A stretch of 64,000 nt of DNA from JAMXLG01 sp963818925 (GTDB lineage: Bacteria > Vulcanimicrobiota > Vulcanimicrobiia > Vulcanimicrobiales > Vulcanimicrobiaceae). This document shows positions 33,318-41,540 of this stretch, piece after piece; position 1 is the stretch's first letter; every line of letters begins with the position of its first letter. The DNA is taken from contig CAWFTN010000001.1 of the NCBI GenBank assembly GCA_963818925.1, forward strand, positions 496,001-560,000, read 5' to 3'. The translations under genes were made by a program, and so were the position numbers. The notes below the pieces were generated by a model. It had not been told where the DNA came from, did no database searches, and worked only from the letters and a program-made list of their open reading frames with translations.

Positions 33318-34697
33318 ATTCTTGACCGTGAAAAAGCAGAAGTTTTAGCCTATACGAACCACGTCTTAGACCTGATTGCATCGACCTCCATTACTACGGA
33401 GGACGCGCAATGGATCACGCGGGAGACCGTTGAGAGCTTCCGCGACCACGTCAATCCAGGTTTTCTGGAATACCGGAAAGCCACGTCGGTCGAGCACGCT
33501 GCCGCCGCCGTCGAATGGTCGGACGCGGGACTCAACAGTTATCGTGACGTGGCCGGCAAAGAGTATATCGACTGTCTCGGCGGGTTCGGCATCTTCAACG
33601 TCGGGCACCGCAACCCGAAAGTCGTAGCCGCCGTGCAGGCGCAACTCGGCCGGCAACCGCTGCACAGTCAAGATCTCCTCGATCCGCTGCGCGCAATGCT
33701 TGCTAAAGCGCTCGCCATGCTCATGCCGCCCGGTCTCGAGTACGTGTTCCTCACGAATAGCGGAACGGAATCGGTCGAGGCTGCGCTCAAGCTCGCGCGC
33801 GCATACGATTCGTCGAAGCAGACGATCATCGCCGCCACCAAAGGGTTTCACGGCAAGAGTTTCGGTTCGCTTTCCGTGAGCGCCAAGGGCGAATTCCGCC
33901 GTCCCTTCGGCGCGCTCTTACCGAACATCGAGCATTTTCCGTTCGACGATCTCGCGGCGCTTCGCCGAAAGATGGAGCGATTGAAGATGGTCGGCGAAGA
34001 CGTCGGCGCCGTGCTGCTCGAACCGATTCAAGGCGAAGGCGGCGTGAATGTTCCGCACGACGATTATCTTCCCGGCGTGCGCGAGCTTTGCGATGAATTC
34101 GGCGCGCTGATGATTCTCGACGAAGTGCAGACCGGCATGGGACGCACCGGAAAGATGTTCTGCTTTGAGCACTACGGCATCCGTCCCGACATCATTTGTT
34201 TGGCGAAAGCGTTCGGCGGCGGCGTCGTGCCGGCCGGCGCGGTCGTCGGCATGAAAGACATCTTTTCCAGACTCTTCGACAACCCGTTCTTACACACGAC
34301 GACATTCGGCGGTAATCCCCTAGCCTGCGCAGCGGCGCTCGCAACAATCAGCGTGTTGTTGACGGATGGCCTTCCCGAGCGAGCGGCGATCATGGGCGAA
34401 CGCATGCTTGGCGGTCTGCGCGCCGCAACGCGCGGCTTCCCGGAGTTCGTCGTCGACGTACGCGGAAAAGGATTGCTGATAGCAATCGAGTTTATCGATC
34501 ATCGAACGGGATTCGAACTCGGAAAGCTCTTGCTCGAACGGGGCGTGCTCGTTTCCGGGACGCTCATCAACGCACAGGTGGTGCGCGTTGAACCGCCGCT
34601 GACCATTACCGAGGAGCAGGCCGATTACGTCTGCCGCTCGGTGGGTGAATGCCTCGCCGTGATGGCGGAATCCACGAAGACCAAAACTGGAGTGTAG
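33318..34697 (+). CDS. patA: Putrescine aminotransferase, apparently starting with ATT
   Basis: PLP enzyme converting putrescine and 2-oxoglutarate to 4-aminobutyraldehyde. The sequence closely follows E. coli PatA: HVNPGFLEYRK, EYIDCLGGFGIFNVGHRNP, QPLHSQDLLDPLRAMLAK, and PLP Lys297 in CLAKAFGGGV. The first conventional start (GTG 33549) would delete about 77 residues that match PatA, including HVNPGFLEYRK. Upstream the frame is open to the gabT stop at 33305, and the only plausible start is ATT at 33318, seven bases after a GAGGGAG ribosome-binding site (33304-33310). That gives 459 residues, the same length as E. coli PatA. A sequencing error hiding an ATG is the alternative. Confidence 0.9.
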   Translation: MLDREKAEVLAYTNHVLDLIASTSITTEDAQWITRETVESFRDHVNPGFLEYRKATSVEHAAAAVEWSDAGLNSYRDVAGKEYIDCLGGFGIFNVGHRNPKVVAAVQAQLGRQPLHSQDLLDPLRAMLAKALAMLMPPGLEYVFLTNSGTESVEAALKLARAYDSSKQTIIAATKGFHGKSFGSLSVSAKGEFRRPFGALLPNIEHFPFDDLAALRRKMERLKMVGEDVGAVLLEPIQGEGGVNVPHDDYLPGVRELCDEFGALMILDEVQTGMGRTGKMFCFEHYGIRPDIICLAKAFGGGVVPAGAVVGMKDIFSRLFDNPFLHTTTFGGNPLACAAALATISVLLTDGLPERAAIMGERMLGGLRAATRGFPEFVVDVRGKGLLIAIEFIDHRTGFELGKLLLERGVLVSGTLINAQVVRVEPPLTITEEQADYVCRSVGECLAVMAESTKTKTGV

Positions 34698-34699
34698 TT

Positions 34700-36232
34700 A
34701 TGGAGACGTTGACCAAGCCCGGTGCCGATCCGCAAGCGCTGCTCAAGAACCTTCCGCGTTCGGGATCGACGATGCTCATGTATATCGACGGCAAGTGGGT
34801 GGAAGCGTCGGACGGCGCTTCACGCACGCTGCTCGATCCGGCGACCGGCGCACCGATTGCGAGCGTCGCCGAAGGGACGCGCGACGATGCAAAACGCGCG
34901 ATCGCTGCAGCGCGAACGGCATTCGACGACGGTCCGTGGTCGACGATGACGGCGGCCGACCGCGCGCGCTTGCTGCTCCGCGTAGCCGACAAGGTTGAAG
35001 AGTACGGCGCCGAGCTACAACACATCGACACGCTCAATAACGGCAAACCACTACGCGAAACGGAGTACGATGTCGCGGATGCCGCAAGCTGTTTCCGTTA
35101 TTATGCGGGCCTGGCAACGAAACCGCACGGGCAAACATTCGACGTTCCAGCGGCTTCGCAGACGTTCACCGTGCGCGAGCCGATCGGCGTGTGCGGTCAA
35201 ATCATTCCGTGGAACTATCCGCTCCTCATGGCGGTGTGGAAACTCGCCCCGGCGCTTGCGGCGGGCAACGCGTGCATCTTGAAACCTTCCGAGTTAACGC
35301 CGCTCTCGGCGTTGCGTCTCGCAACGATTTTCGAAGAACTCGAATTTCCGGCAGGCGTCGTGAATATCGTCACGGGTGCGGGCCCGGTCGTCGGCGCGGA
35401 ACTCGCGGAGAACCACGACGTCGACAAGATCGCGTTCACCGGCGGAACGAAGACGGGCCGCTCGATCATGAGCGCGGCCGTCGGCAACCTGAAGAAAGTC
35501 ACGCTCGAGCTGGGCGGTAAATCGCCGAACATCGTCTTCGCGGATGCCGATTTCGATACGGCAGTGGATTATGCGCTTTTCGGCATTTATGCCAACGCCG
35601 GACAGGTTTGCTCCGCCGGTTCGCGTCTGGTGGTGCAAGATTCGGTTGCCGACAAATTCGTTGCCGCGGTCGTCGAGCGCGCGAAGAAAATTCGCGTCGG
35701 AAACGGTTTCGATCCGAAGACCGAGATGGGACCGATTATTTCGCGTCCGCAGCTGGAACGCGTCGAGGAGTATCTTGCAACGGGCAAAGACGAAGGCGCC
35801 CGGTTGCTTTGCGGCGGCGAGCGTCTCGGCGGTGCGCTTGCGGGCGGAAACTTCATGGCGCCCACCGTCTTCGACGGCACCGATCGCGACATGCGGATAG
35901 TACGCGAGGAGATTTTCGGGCCCGTCCTCGTCGTGCAGCGCTTCAAGGACGAAGATGATGCGGTGAGTACTGCGAACGACACGATCTACGGTCTTGCCGG
36001 CGCGGTCTTCACGCAAGATGTTGCGAAAGCGCATCGCGTGATTCGCAGGTTGCGCGCGGGCATTACTTGGATCAACACGTACCACCCGACATACAATGAG
36101 GCGCCGTGGGGCGGCTACAAGCAATCGGGGATGGGGCGTGAATTGGGAACGTACGGCTACGATGCCTACACCGAAGTCAAGCAGATCAACGTCAACCTCG
36201 ACGTCGCTCCGTCGGGCTGGTTCGAAGGCTGA
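34700..36232 (+). CDS. Aldehyde dehydrogenase, likely 4-aminobutyraldehyde dehydrogenase
   Basis: 510-residue NAD-dependent aldehyde dehydrogenase of the betaine-/aminobutyraldehyde-dehydrogenase type. Markers: CGQIIPWNYPLLMAVWKLAP, ITFTGG-like AFTGGTKTGR, the general-base Glu in LELGGKSPN, and catalytic Cys304 in NAGQVCSAGSR, with the C-terminal EAPWGGYKQSGMGRELG. It begins at ATG 34700, two bases after patA, with GGAG at 34689-34692. As the gene between patA and the transporter it should oxidise 4-aminobutyraldehyde to GABA, the substrate of GabT. No separate succinate-semialdehyde dehydrogenase is in the window, so this enzyme may serve both steps or that gene is elsewhere. Confidence 0.9.
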   Translation: METLTKPGADPQALLKNLPRSGSTMLMYIDGKWVEASDGASRTLLDPATGAPIASVAEGTRDDAKRAIAAARTAFDDGPWSTMTAADRARLLLRVADKVEEYGAELQHIDTLNNGKPLRETEYDVADAASCFRYYAGLATKPHGQTFDVPAASQTFTVREPIGVCGQIIPWNYPLLMAVWKLAPALAAGNACILKPSELTPLSALRLATIFEELEFPAGVVNIVTGAGPVVGAELAENHDVDKIAFTGGTKTGRSIMSAAVGNLKKVTLELGGKSPNIVFADADFDTAVDYALFGIYANAGQVCSAGSRLVVQDSVADKFVAAVVERAKKIRVGNGFDPKTEMGPIISRPQLERVEEYLATGKDEGARLLCGGERLGGALAGGNFMAPTVFDGTDRDMRIVREEIFGPVLVVQRFKDEDDAVSTANDTIYGLAGAVFTQDVAKAHRVIRRLRAGITWINTYHPTYNEAPWGGYKQSGMGRELGTYGYDAYTEVKQINVNLDVAPSGWFEG

Positions 36233-37400
36233 GGACGCAGACCGCGCGCGGAAGGCGATCGGCCTTCCGGCCACGGTCATTCCGATTTACGGCACGACGT
36301 TGGTCGACACGCTCGGCTACACGTTGCTGATTCCGTTACTCCCGCAATTGGTGAAGGAGTATCACGCATCGCCGATCATCGGAGGTGCGCTGCTCAGTGT
36401 TCCGGCGGTGTGTTCGGCGATTGCAGCACCCATCTGGGGAAAGCTCAGCGATCGTCTCGGCCGCAAGCCGATCATTATGACGGCGCAGGTGCTTTCGCTC
36501 GTCGGGTACCTGTTGCTCGCGATGTCCCATGTCTTGTGGCTCGCCTTTCTCTCCCGTATCATCTCGGGCTGCGGCGGCGGGAGCCTTGGCGCCGCCGAAT
36601 CTTACATTGCCGACGTGACGAAGCCGGAAAAACGCGAGCAGGCGTACGCGCTCTACGGAGCGGTGTTCGGACTCGCGTTTGTCTTAGGTCCGGTGACGTC
36701 GGGCGCGCTGCTGAAAAACAGCATTGCGCTCCCGTTCTTCGTCGCCGCCGGGCTCGAAGCGCTCAATCTGGTCTTCACCGGATTTTTTCTACCGAATAGA
36801 ACGTCGACGGAGAGGAAGACCAGCATTCTCGCGTCGCTGAGAGCGACGGCGGCGCGCGGCATTCGCAATATCCTCGTCCGGCAGTTCCTCTTTATCTTCG
36901 GTGTGGTGTGCTATCTCTCGAACTTCGCACTCTACGCAAATCGCGTACTTCACATGGATCCGAGCAAGGCGTCGTATCTGCTCGCCATCGCTGCCGTCGT
37001 CGGCGGCATTACACTTGTTGCCTTCGTGACACCGCTCTCGAAACGGTTTGGACAAACCCCCCTGCTGCAAATCGGCTTGCTCGTCAGCGTGGTTGCGTAT
37101 GCCGGCTTGGCGTTGGTCTCGGGAGAATGGTTCTTTCTCGTTGCAATGGTTGTCTGGTCTATCGGCGCCGCGACGTCGGAACCGACGATCACCGCGCTAC
37201 TTTCCGAGCGCGCAAAGGGCGACGAGCGCGGAGCCATCATGGGCGTCAGCGATTCCATTCGAAGCGTCGCGATGATCCTTGGTCCTACGGCCGGCGCTGC
37301 GCTCGTCGGTGGAAATGCGCGCATGTTGTGCGTGCTCTCCGCGGCGGCGTCGATCGCAGCGTTTGGCTTAGGGTTCTTGCCGTGGGCGAAGAAAAGCTGA
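36162..37400 (+). CDS. MFS transporter
   Basis: About 412-residue major-facilitator protein with 12 helices and the motif-A loop GKLSDRLGRKPIIM between helices 2 and 3. It shows the drug:H+ antiporter pattern (YGTTLVDTLGYTLLIPLLPQLV; GAVFGLAFVLGPVTSGALL). The start is unclear: the hydrophobic N-terminus begins near IGLPATVIPIYG, but the only in-frame ATG upstream is at 36162, inside the aldehyde dehydrogenase gene, and no GTG/TTG lies between. As the last gene of the gabT-patA operon it may import or export putrescine or a related amine, but substrate prediction within MFS is weak. Confidence 0.82.
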   Translation: MPTPKSSRSTSTSTSLRRAGSKAEDADRARKAIGLPATVIPIYGTTLVDTLGYTLLIPLLPQLVKEYHASPIIGGALLSVPAVCSAIAAPIWGKLSDRLGRKPIIMTAQVLSLVGYLLLAMSHVLWLAFLSRIISGCGGGSLGAAESYIADVTKPEKREQAYALYGAVFGLAFVLGPVTSGALLKNSIALPFFVAAGLEALNLVFTGFFLPNRTSTERKTSILASLRATAARGIRNILVRQFLFIFGVVCYLSNFALYANRVLHMDPSKASYLLAIAAVVGGITLVAFVTPLSKRFGQTPLLQIGLLVSVVAYAGLALVSGEWFFLVAMVVWSIGAATSEPTITALLSERAKGDERGAIMGVSDSIRSVAMILGPTAGAALVGGNARMLCVLSAAASIAAFGLGFLPWAKKS

Positions 37401-37505
37401 CCGTTAGCACTTCTCGCCGTGCTGGCCCGTCGTCAATGACGCGAACGCTTCCGCAAAGTTTCCACCGGGATACACGGTACGTTCATGCGACTTGCGAACT
37501 GGAAA

Positions 37506-38150
37506 TCAGAGCGTAACGATTTCGCGCACGTGGAAGATGTGGAAGAAGAGAACGGTTGACCCGAGTGCGAGTGCCGCGCCCGCTATGACTTGCATCACGG
37601 TGTGCGCTTTCAGATACACGCGTGCCCACCCAACCATTGGGATGAGAACCCAGAACGGTAGCGTTTGATTGCCGTAGAGCAGCGTAAGCACGACGAGCGG
37701 CGCGGTAATCCCGAGCGCGTGCGTGCTGATCTTCCAATACCGCGTGATATATTGCACGACCAGCGTGGAGATGGTGTACGCCGCCATGGACGCGATCATC
37801 AACCTCGGAGATTGCGTGACCCAGAGCGCGATTGTGCCGAGGAGATAAAAGACGACGAACGCGCCGAACACCGCTTCGCGCTCGTGGCGCACGGACATGT
37901 CGAGATCTGAGATCCGGTCGGTTCCGTAGAGCCAGAAGACGTAGAGCATCGGGCCGATCGACGTGAAGAACGTCGAGAGCAGGAGCAGCCGCCAGAAATC
38001 GACCGTATCGCGCGCGCTCGCATGCGCTAATATAATGAAGAGCGCGAGCGACGTCAGAAACGGATTGAACACCGTCGACAGAATCCGCGCGAGATCGCGC
38101 CATGCCCGGCGGTTTTTGATCGGGACGATCTCAACGGAGGGATCGTTCAT
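37506..38150 (-). CDS. PAP2-like membrane protein
   Basis: 214-residue membrane protein with five or six helices and a C-terminal block RVYLKAHTVMQVIAGAALA that resembles the third PAP2 phosphatase motif (SRxYLGxHxxxDVxAG). The motif's His is kept but the Asp that normally follows is Gln, and I do not see a clear first motif, so catalytic activity is doubtful. It starts at ATG 38150 with AGGT upstream and lies 21 bases after argD on the same strand, so it may be a rider at the end of the arginine operon. The 105 bases downstream separate it from the convergent MFS gene and hold no strong terminator that I can see. Confidence 0.65.
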   Translation of the reverse strand: MNDPSVEIVPIKNRRAWRDLARILSTVFNPFLTSLALFIILAHASARDTVDFWRLLLLSTFFTSIGPMLYVFWLYGTDRISDLDMSVRHEREAVFGAFVVFYLLGTIALWVTQSPRLMIASMAAYTISTLVVQYITRYWKISTHALGITAPLVVLTLLYGNQTLPFWVLIPMVGWARVYLKAHTVMQVIAGAALALGSTVLFFHIFHVREIVTL

Positions 38151-38171
38151 GGCGACCTCAGTTAGGGGTTT

Positions 38172-39386
38172 TTAACGCTTAGTCCCTGTGCAAGTAGCCG
38201 TCAGGGGCCCGCTCGCCCCGATTTCCACCGTCGCCTGCCGGATTGCGCGAATCCCGTCGTGCAGCTCTTCGGCGCTGATCGTCAGCGGAGGCGCGAAGCG
38301 GAGCGTGTTGCCGCCCGCGGTGCCGACGAGTACGCCGTTTTCGCGAATGCGGCGAGCGAGCTCGGTGGTTTCGTGCGGTTTGCGTACCGGCAGTCCCGCG
38401 AGCAATCCGAGACCGCGTGGCGGTTCGAACATATCGGGAAACGCGCTTGCGAGTTGAAGCAGTTCGGCGAACAGTGCGTCGTGCACCGCGCGCACGTGCG
38501 ACTCCAATTGTGTTTCATCACGAACGCGCAGATGCACGAGCGCTGCCGCAGCCGGAATCGGCGAACCGCCGAAGGTCGAGCCGTGATCCCCCGGTTGCAA
38601 GCCGCTCGCAGCCTCGTCGCTGACGACCGCAGCGCCGATGGGTAGTCCGTTGGCAAGCGCCTTTGCGAGCGTCACGATGTCCGGCTTCACGCCAAATGCT
38701 TGAAACGCAAAGAGTGGCCCGAGACGTCCCATACCGCATTGAATTTCGTCGAAGATGAGCAGCGCTCCGCGTTCCGTGCACAGGTCGCGCGCGCGCTCGA
38801 GAAATGCACGTGTTGCCGGATGGACGCCGCTCTCTCCTTGAACGGGCTCGACGATGAACGCGGCCGTCGTTTCGTCGATTGCGCGGCCGAGCGCGTCGAC
38901 GTCGTTGAAGCGCGTGAACCCGAATCCGCCGGGAATCGGACCGAAGCCGACTTTATACGCATCGTTCGCCGTTGCTGCAAGTGCGCCGAGCGTGCGGCCG
39001 TGAAACGACCCGGTGCACGCGACGATCGTGGTGCGTTCCGGTTCTGCTCGCCGGTATGCCAGCTTGCGCGCAAGCTTGAACGCGGCTTCGTTCGCTTCAG
39101 TGCCGGAATTGCAGAAGAAGACGCGCGCGAGGCCGCTACGGGACGCGAGCTCTTCCGCAAGCGTTCCGCACGGCTCGTGATAGTAGAGGTTGCTCGTATG
39201 GACGAGCGTTTGTGCTTGGCTTGCGATCGCTTCGGCAATCGCGGGATGTGAGTGTCCGAGCGAGCAAACCGCAATGCCGGCGATGAGATCGAGATACCGT
39301 TTCCCGGCGTCGTCGAAGAGATAACAGCCTTCGCCGCGCACGAACGTCACGGGCGCGCGCGCATAGTTCTCGAGAAGTGCGCTCAT
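38172..39386 (-). CDS. argD: Acetylornithine aminotransferase
   Basis: 404-residue PLP enzyme for the fourth step of arginine synthesis (N-acetylglutamate semialdehyde to N-acetylornithine), probably also N-succinyl-diaminopimelate transamination. Markers: YLFDDAGKRYLDLIAGIAVCSLGHSHP, FFCNSGTEANEAAFKLAR, FHGRTLGALAAT, LIFDEIQCGMGRLG and PLP Lys242 in VTLAKALANGLPIGA. The ATG at 39386 overlaps the argJ stop by four bases (ATGA); longer frames run into argJ. It is the last arginine enzyme of the argF-argD operon. Confidence 0.94.
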   Translation of the reverse strand: MSALLENYARAPVTFVRGEGCYLFDDAGKRYLDLIAGIAVCSLGHSHPAIAEAIASQAQTLVHTSNLYYHEPCGTLAEELASRSGLARVFFCNSGTEANEAAFKLARKLAYRRAEPERTTIVACTGSFHGRTLGALAATANDAYKVGFGPIPGGFGFTRFNDVDALGRAIDETTAAFIVEPVQGESGVHPATRAFLERARDLCTERGALLIFDEIQCGMGRLGPLFAFQAFGVKPDIVTLAKALANGLPIGAAVVSDEAASGLQPGDHGSTFGGSPIPAAAALVHLRVRDETQLESHVRAVHDALFAELLQLASAFPDMFEPPRGLGLLAGLPVRKPHETTELARRIRENGVLVGTAGGNTLRFAPPLTISAEELHDGIRAIRQATVEIGASGPLTATCTGTKR

Positions 39387-40597
39387 GTGCGGTAGCTCGC
39401 GTTGATGCGGACGTAGTCTTTCGAGAGATCGCAGCCCCACGCCGTCGCCGCCGCGTCGCCCATTCCCAGGCGAAGCTCGACCGTGACCTCCGTTGGTTCC
39501 AACTCCGCGTGCGCTTCCGCTTCCGAGAGTAACTCCAGCGCGCCCGTCTCGACCCACAACTTGGAGTTGAGCAGCAGCGACCATGTCTGCGGACTGATGC
39601 CCGCGTTCGCCGCGCCGGCGGCCGCGATGATACGTCCCCAGTTCGGATCTTCGCCGTAGAGTGCCGTTTTGACCAGACTGCTGTTGACGATCGAACGCGC
39701 GACCTTGCGCGCTTGCGTCACGTCGCGTGCACCGGTCACGCGAACGGTCAAGGTCTTCGTCGCGCCTTCGCCGTCGGCAACCATTGCTTTTGCAAGGTCG
39801 AGGCAGACTTCGCGCAGCGCGAGTGAAAACGCAAGCGGAATCTCGCTGTCTCCCGGCGGCGCAAACGCATAGACGGCGTCATTGGTCGACATGTCCCCGT
39901 CGACGGAGATCATGTTGAAGCTTCCGTCGGCTGCGTACGCTAATTCGCTTTGCAGAGCTTCGCCCGCGGGGAAGTCTGTTGCGATAAAGGCGAGCATCGT
40001 CGCCATGTTGGGAGCGATCATACCCGAACCCTTAGCGATTCCGCCGATAACGTACCGTCTGCCATCGACGTAAAGGGCATACGCGGAGAGTTTCGGAACG
40101 CGATCGGTCGTCATGATCGCTTCGGCCGCATCATGTGCGGCCTTGCCGCCCGACTCGAGTTGTCCGTGCGCCCGCTCGAGGCCGCGTTGCACGCGATCGA
40201 TCTGCAGCGGAACGCCGATGACGCCCGTCGAGGCGATGACGACTTGCTCGGCGTTCACACCGAGCAGTGCCGCCGCTTGCCGTGCCGTCGCGCGCGCGTC
40301 GCGTTCACCGCGTTCGCCGGTGCATGCGTTGGCGCAGCCCGAGTTGCAGACGACGGCGCGCATTTCCGGCGCTGACTGCTGGAGATGCGCGGCGGTGACG
40401 AGTACCGGCGCTGCTTTGATTTCATTCGTTGTCACGACCGACGCGCAATACTGCGAACGGTCGAACGCAATCAACGCGAGGTCGCGTTTGCGCGATTTAA
40501 TGCCCGCGTGAACGCCGGCAAGGCGAACGCCGGGCACGGCGCCGAGTCCTCCGCGGAGTGCGACGATCCGCACGTCAGGCAACGACGGCACGAGCAT
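39383..40597 (-). CDS. argJ: Bifunctional ornithine acetyltransferase / N-acetylglutamate synthase
   Basis: 404 residues. ArgJ recycles the acetyl group from N-acetylornithine to glutamate and can also make N-acetylglutamate from acetyl-CoA, so no ArgA or ArgE is needed. It is made as a precursor that cuts itself before a threonine; the cleavage site is visible as MIAPNMATMLAF with nucleophile Thr200. CNSGCANACTG (oxyanion region) and the closing RINASYRT are also canonical. The ATG at 40597 lies inside the end of argC (23-base overlap) and has a GGAGG/AGGGG site upstream. Confidence 0.95.
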   Translation of the reverse strand: MLVPSLPDVRIVALRGGLGAVPGVRLAGVHAGIKSRKRDLALIAFDRSQYCASVVTTNEIKAAPVLVTAAHLQQSAPEMRAVVCNSGCANACTGERGERDARATARQAAALLGVNAEQVVIASTGVIGVPLQIDRVQRGLERAHGQLESGGKAAHDAAEAIMTTDRVPKLSAYALYVDGRRYVIGGIAKGSGMIAPNMATMLAFIATDFPAGEALQSELAYAADGSFNMISVDGDMSTNDAVYAFAPPGDSEIPLAFSLALREVCLDLAKAMVADGEGATKTLTVRVTGARDVTQARKVARSIVNSSLVKTALYGEDPNWGRIIAAAGAANAGISPQTWSLLLNSKLWVETGALELLSEAEAHAELEPTEVTVELRLGMGDAAATAWGCDLSKDYVRINASYRT

Positions 40598-41540
40598 GTA
40601 CCCCTAATTCCTCCGGATATCCGAGCATGATGTTGAGATTCTGAATCGCTTGGCCGGCAGCGCCTTTGCCGAGGTTATCGATCGCGCAGATTGCGCGGAC
40701 GACGGGTCCGCGCACGTCGATGCGAAGTTCCGCATCGTTCGTTCCTGCGACGGCCGCAACACTGGGTGCCGCGTCGCCGTTGACGAGCTGGACGAACGGA
40801 GATGTTACATACGCGCGTTGGTAGGCCGCGGCGACCTTAGCTGCGTCAACCGCCGAATCGAAGATCGCGTAGGAATCAACGAGCATTCCGCGCGCGAGCG
40901 GAACGACGTGCGGCGTGAAGACGAGCGGAACGGCTCTCGCATGCATCTCGACGATCCGCTCGATCTCCGGCTGGTGGCGATGCAGTTCCAATCCGTAGGC
41001 GCGAACATCGCCCGCGACTTCCGCATACAGCGAGCCGACGGCCGGTTTGCGACCGGCGCCCGTGATGCCGCTTTTCGCGTCGACGATCAGTTGACGCGGC
41101 GCGGCGATGCGCAATAGTGGTAGAAGCGCAAGGAGCGTCGCCGTCGGATAACATCCGGGATTCGCAACGAGCGATGCCGCTGCGATCTCGTCGCGATGCC
41201 ATTCCGAAAGACCGTACGCCGCGTCGTCGTCGAAGCGATAATCGGCCGAGAGATCGATCGCCCGCGCGCCGGCCGCGAGGAACGACGGAACATGCTGTTT
41301 CGACTCGCCGTGCGCGCCGGCTGCGATCACGACGTCACCCGGCGCTAACGTCTCGAGCACGGCGCCTTCGCCGGCGAACCGGTACGGCGTGCGACGGAGC
41401 AGCGGAAAATGATCCGCAAGCGCCGCGCCCGCATGACTGCGGCTCTCGAGCGCACCGATCTTCACCTCGGGGTGCTCGTGCAACAAACGAATCGCTTCGG
41501 CTGCGGCGTATCCCGCCGCGCCCCATACGTGCACCCGCAT
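40575..41540 (-). CDS. argC: N-acetyl-gamma-glutamyl-phosphate reductase
   Basis: 321-residue NADPH-dependent reductase for the third step of arginine synthesis. The nucleotide-binding start MRVHVWGAAGYAAAEAIRLL, catalytic Cys130 in ANPGCYPTAT and the histidine-rich ELHRHQPEIERI are all present. The start is ATG 41540, which shares one base with the argH stop (TGATG); a TTG three bases earlier is also possible. It belongs to the type-1 short ArgC group. Overlap with argJ indicates coupled translation. Confidence 0.94.
   Translation of the reverse strand: MRVHVWGAAGYAAAEAIRLLHEHPEVKIGALESRSHAGAALADHFPLLRRTPYRFAGEGAVLETLAPGDVVIAAGAHGESKQHVPSFLAAGARAIDLSADYRFDDDAAYGLSEWHRDEIAAASLVANPGCYPTATLLALLPLLRIAAPRQLIVDAKSGITGAGRKPAVGSLYAEVAGDVRAYGLELHRHQPEIERIVEMHARAVPLVFTPHVVPLARGMLVDSYAIFDSAVDAAKVAAAYQRAYVTSPFVQLVNGDAAPSVAAVAGTNDAELRIDVRGPVVRAICAIDNLGKGAAGQAIQNLNIMLGYPEELGVHARAVVA

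Noticed and set aside
33549..34697. A truncated aminotransferase starting at GTG 33549
   Set aside because: The 77 codons upstream match the PatA N-terminus, so the short form would be an annotation artefact.
37401..37505. tRNA or small RNA gene in the 105-bp gap
   Set aside because: No T-loop GGTTCGANTCC, no acceptor-stem pairing and no terminator; the same check failed for the other gaps over 75 bases.
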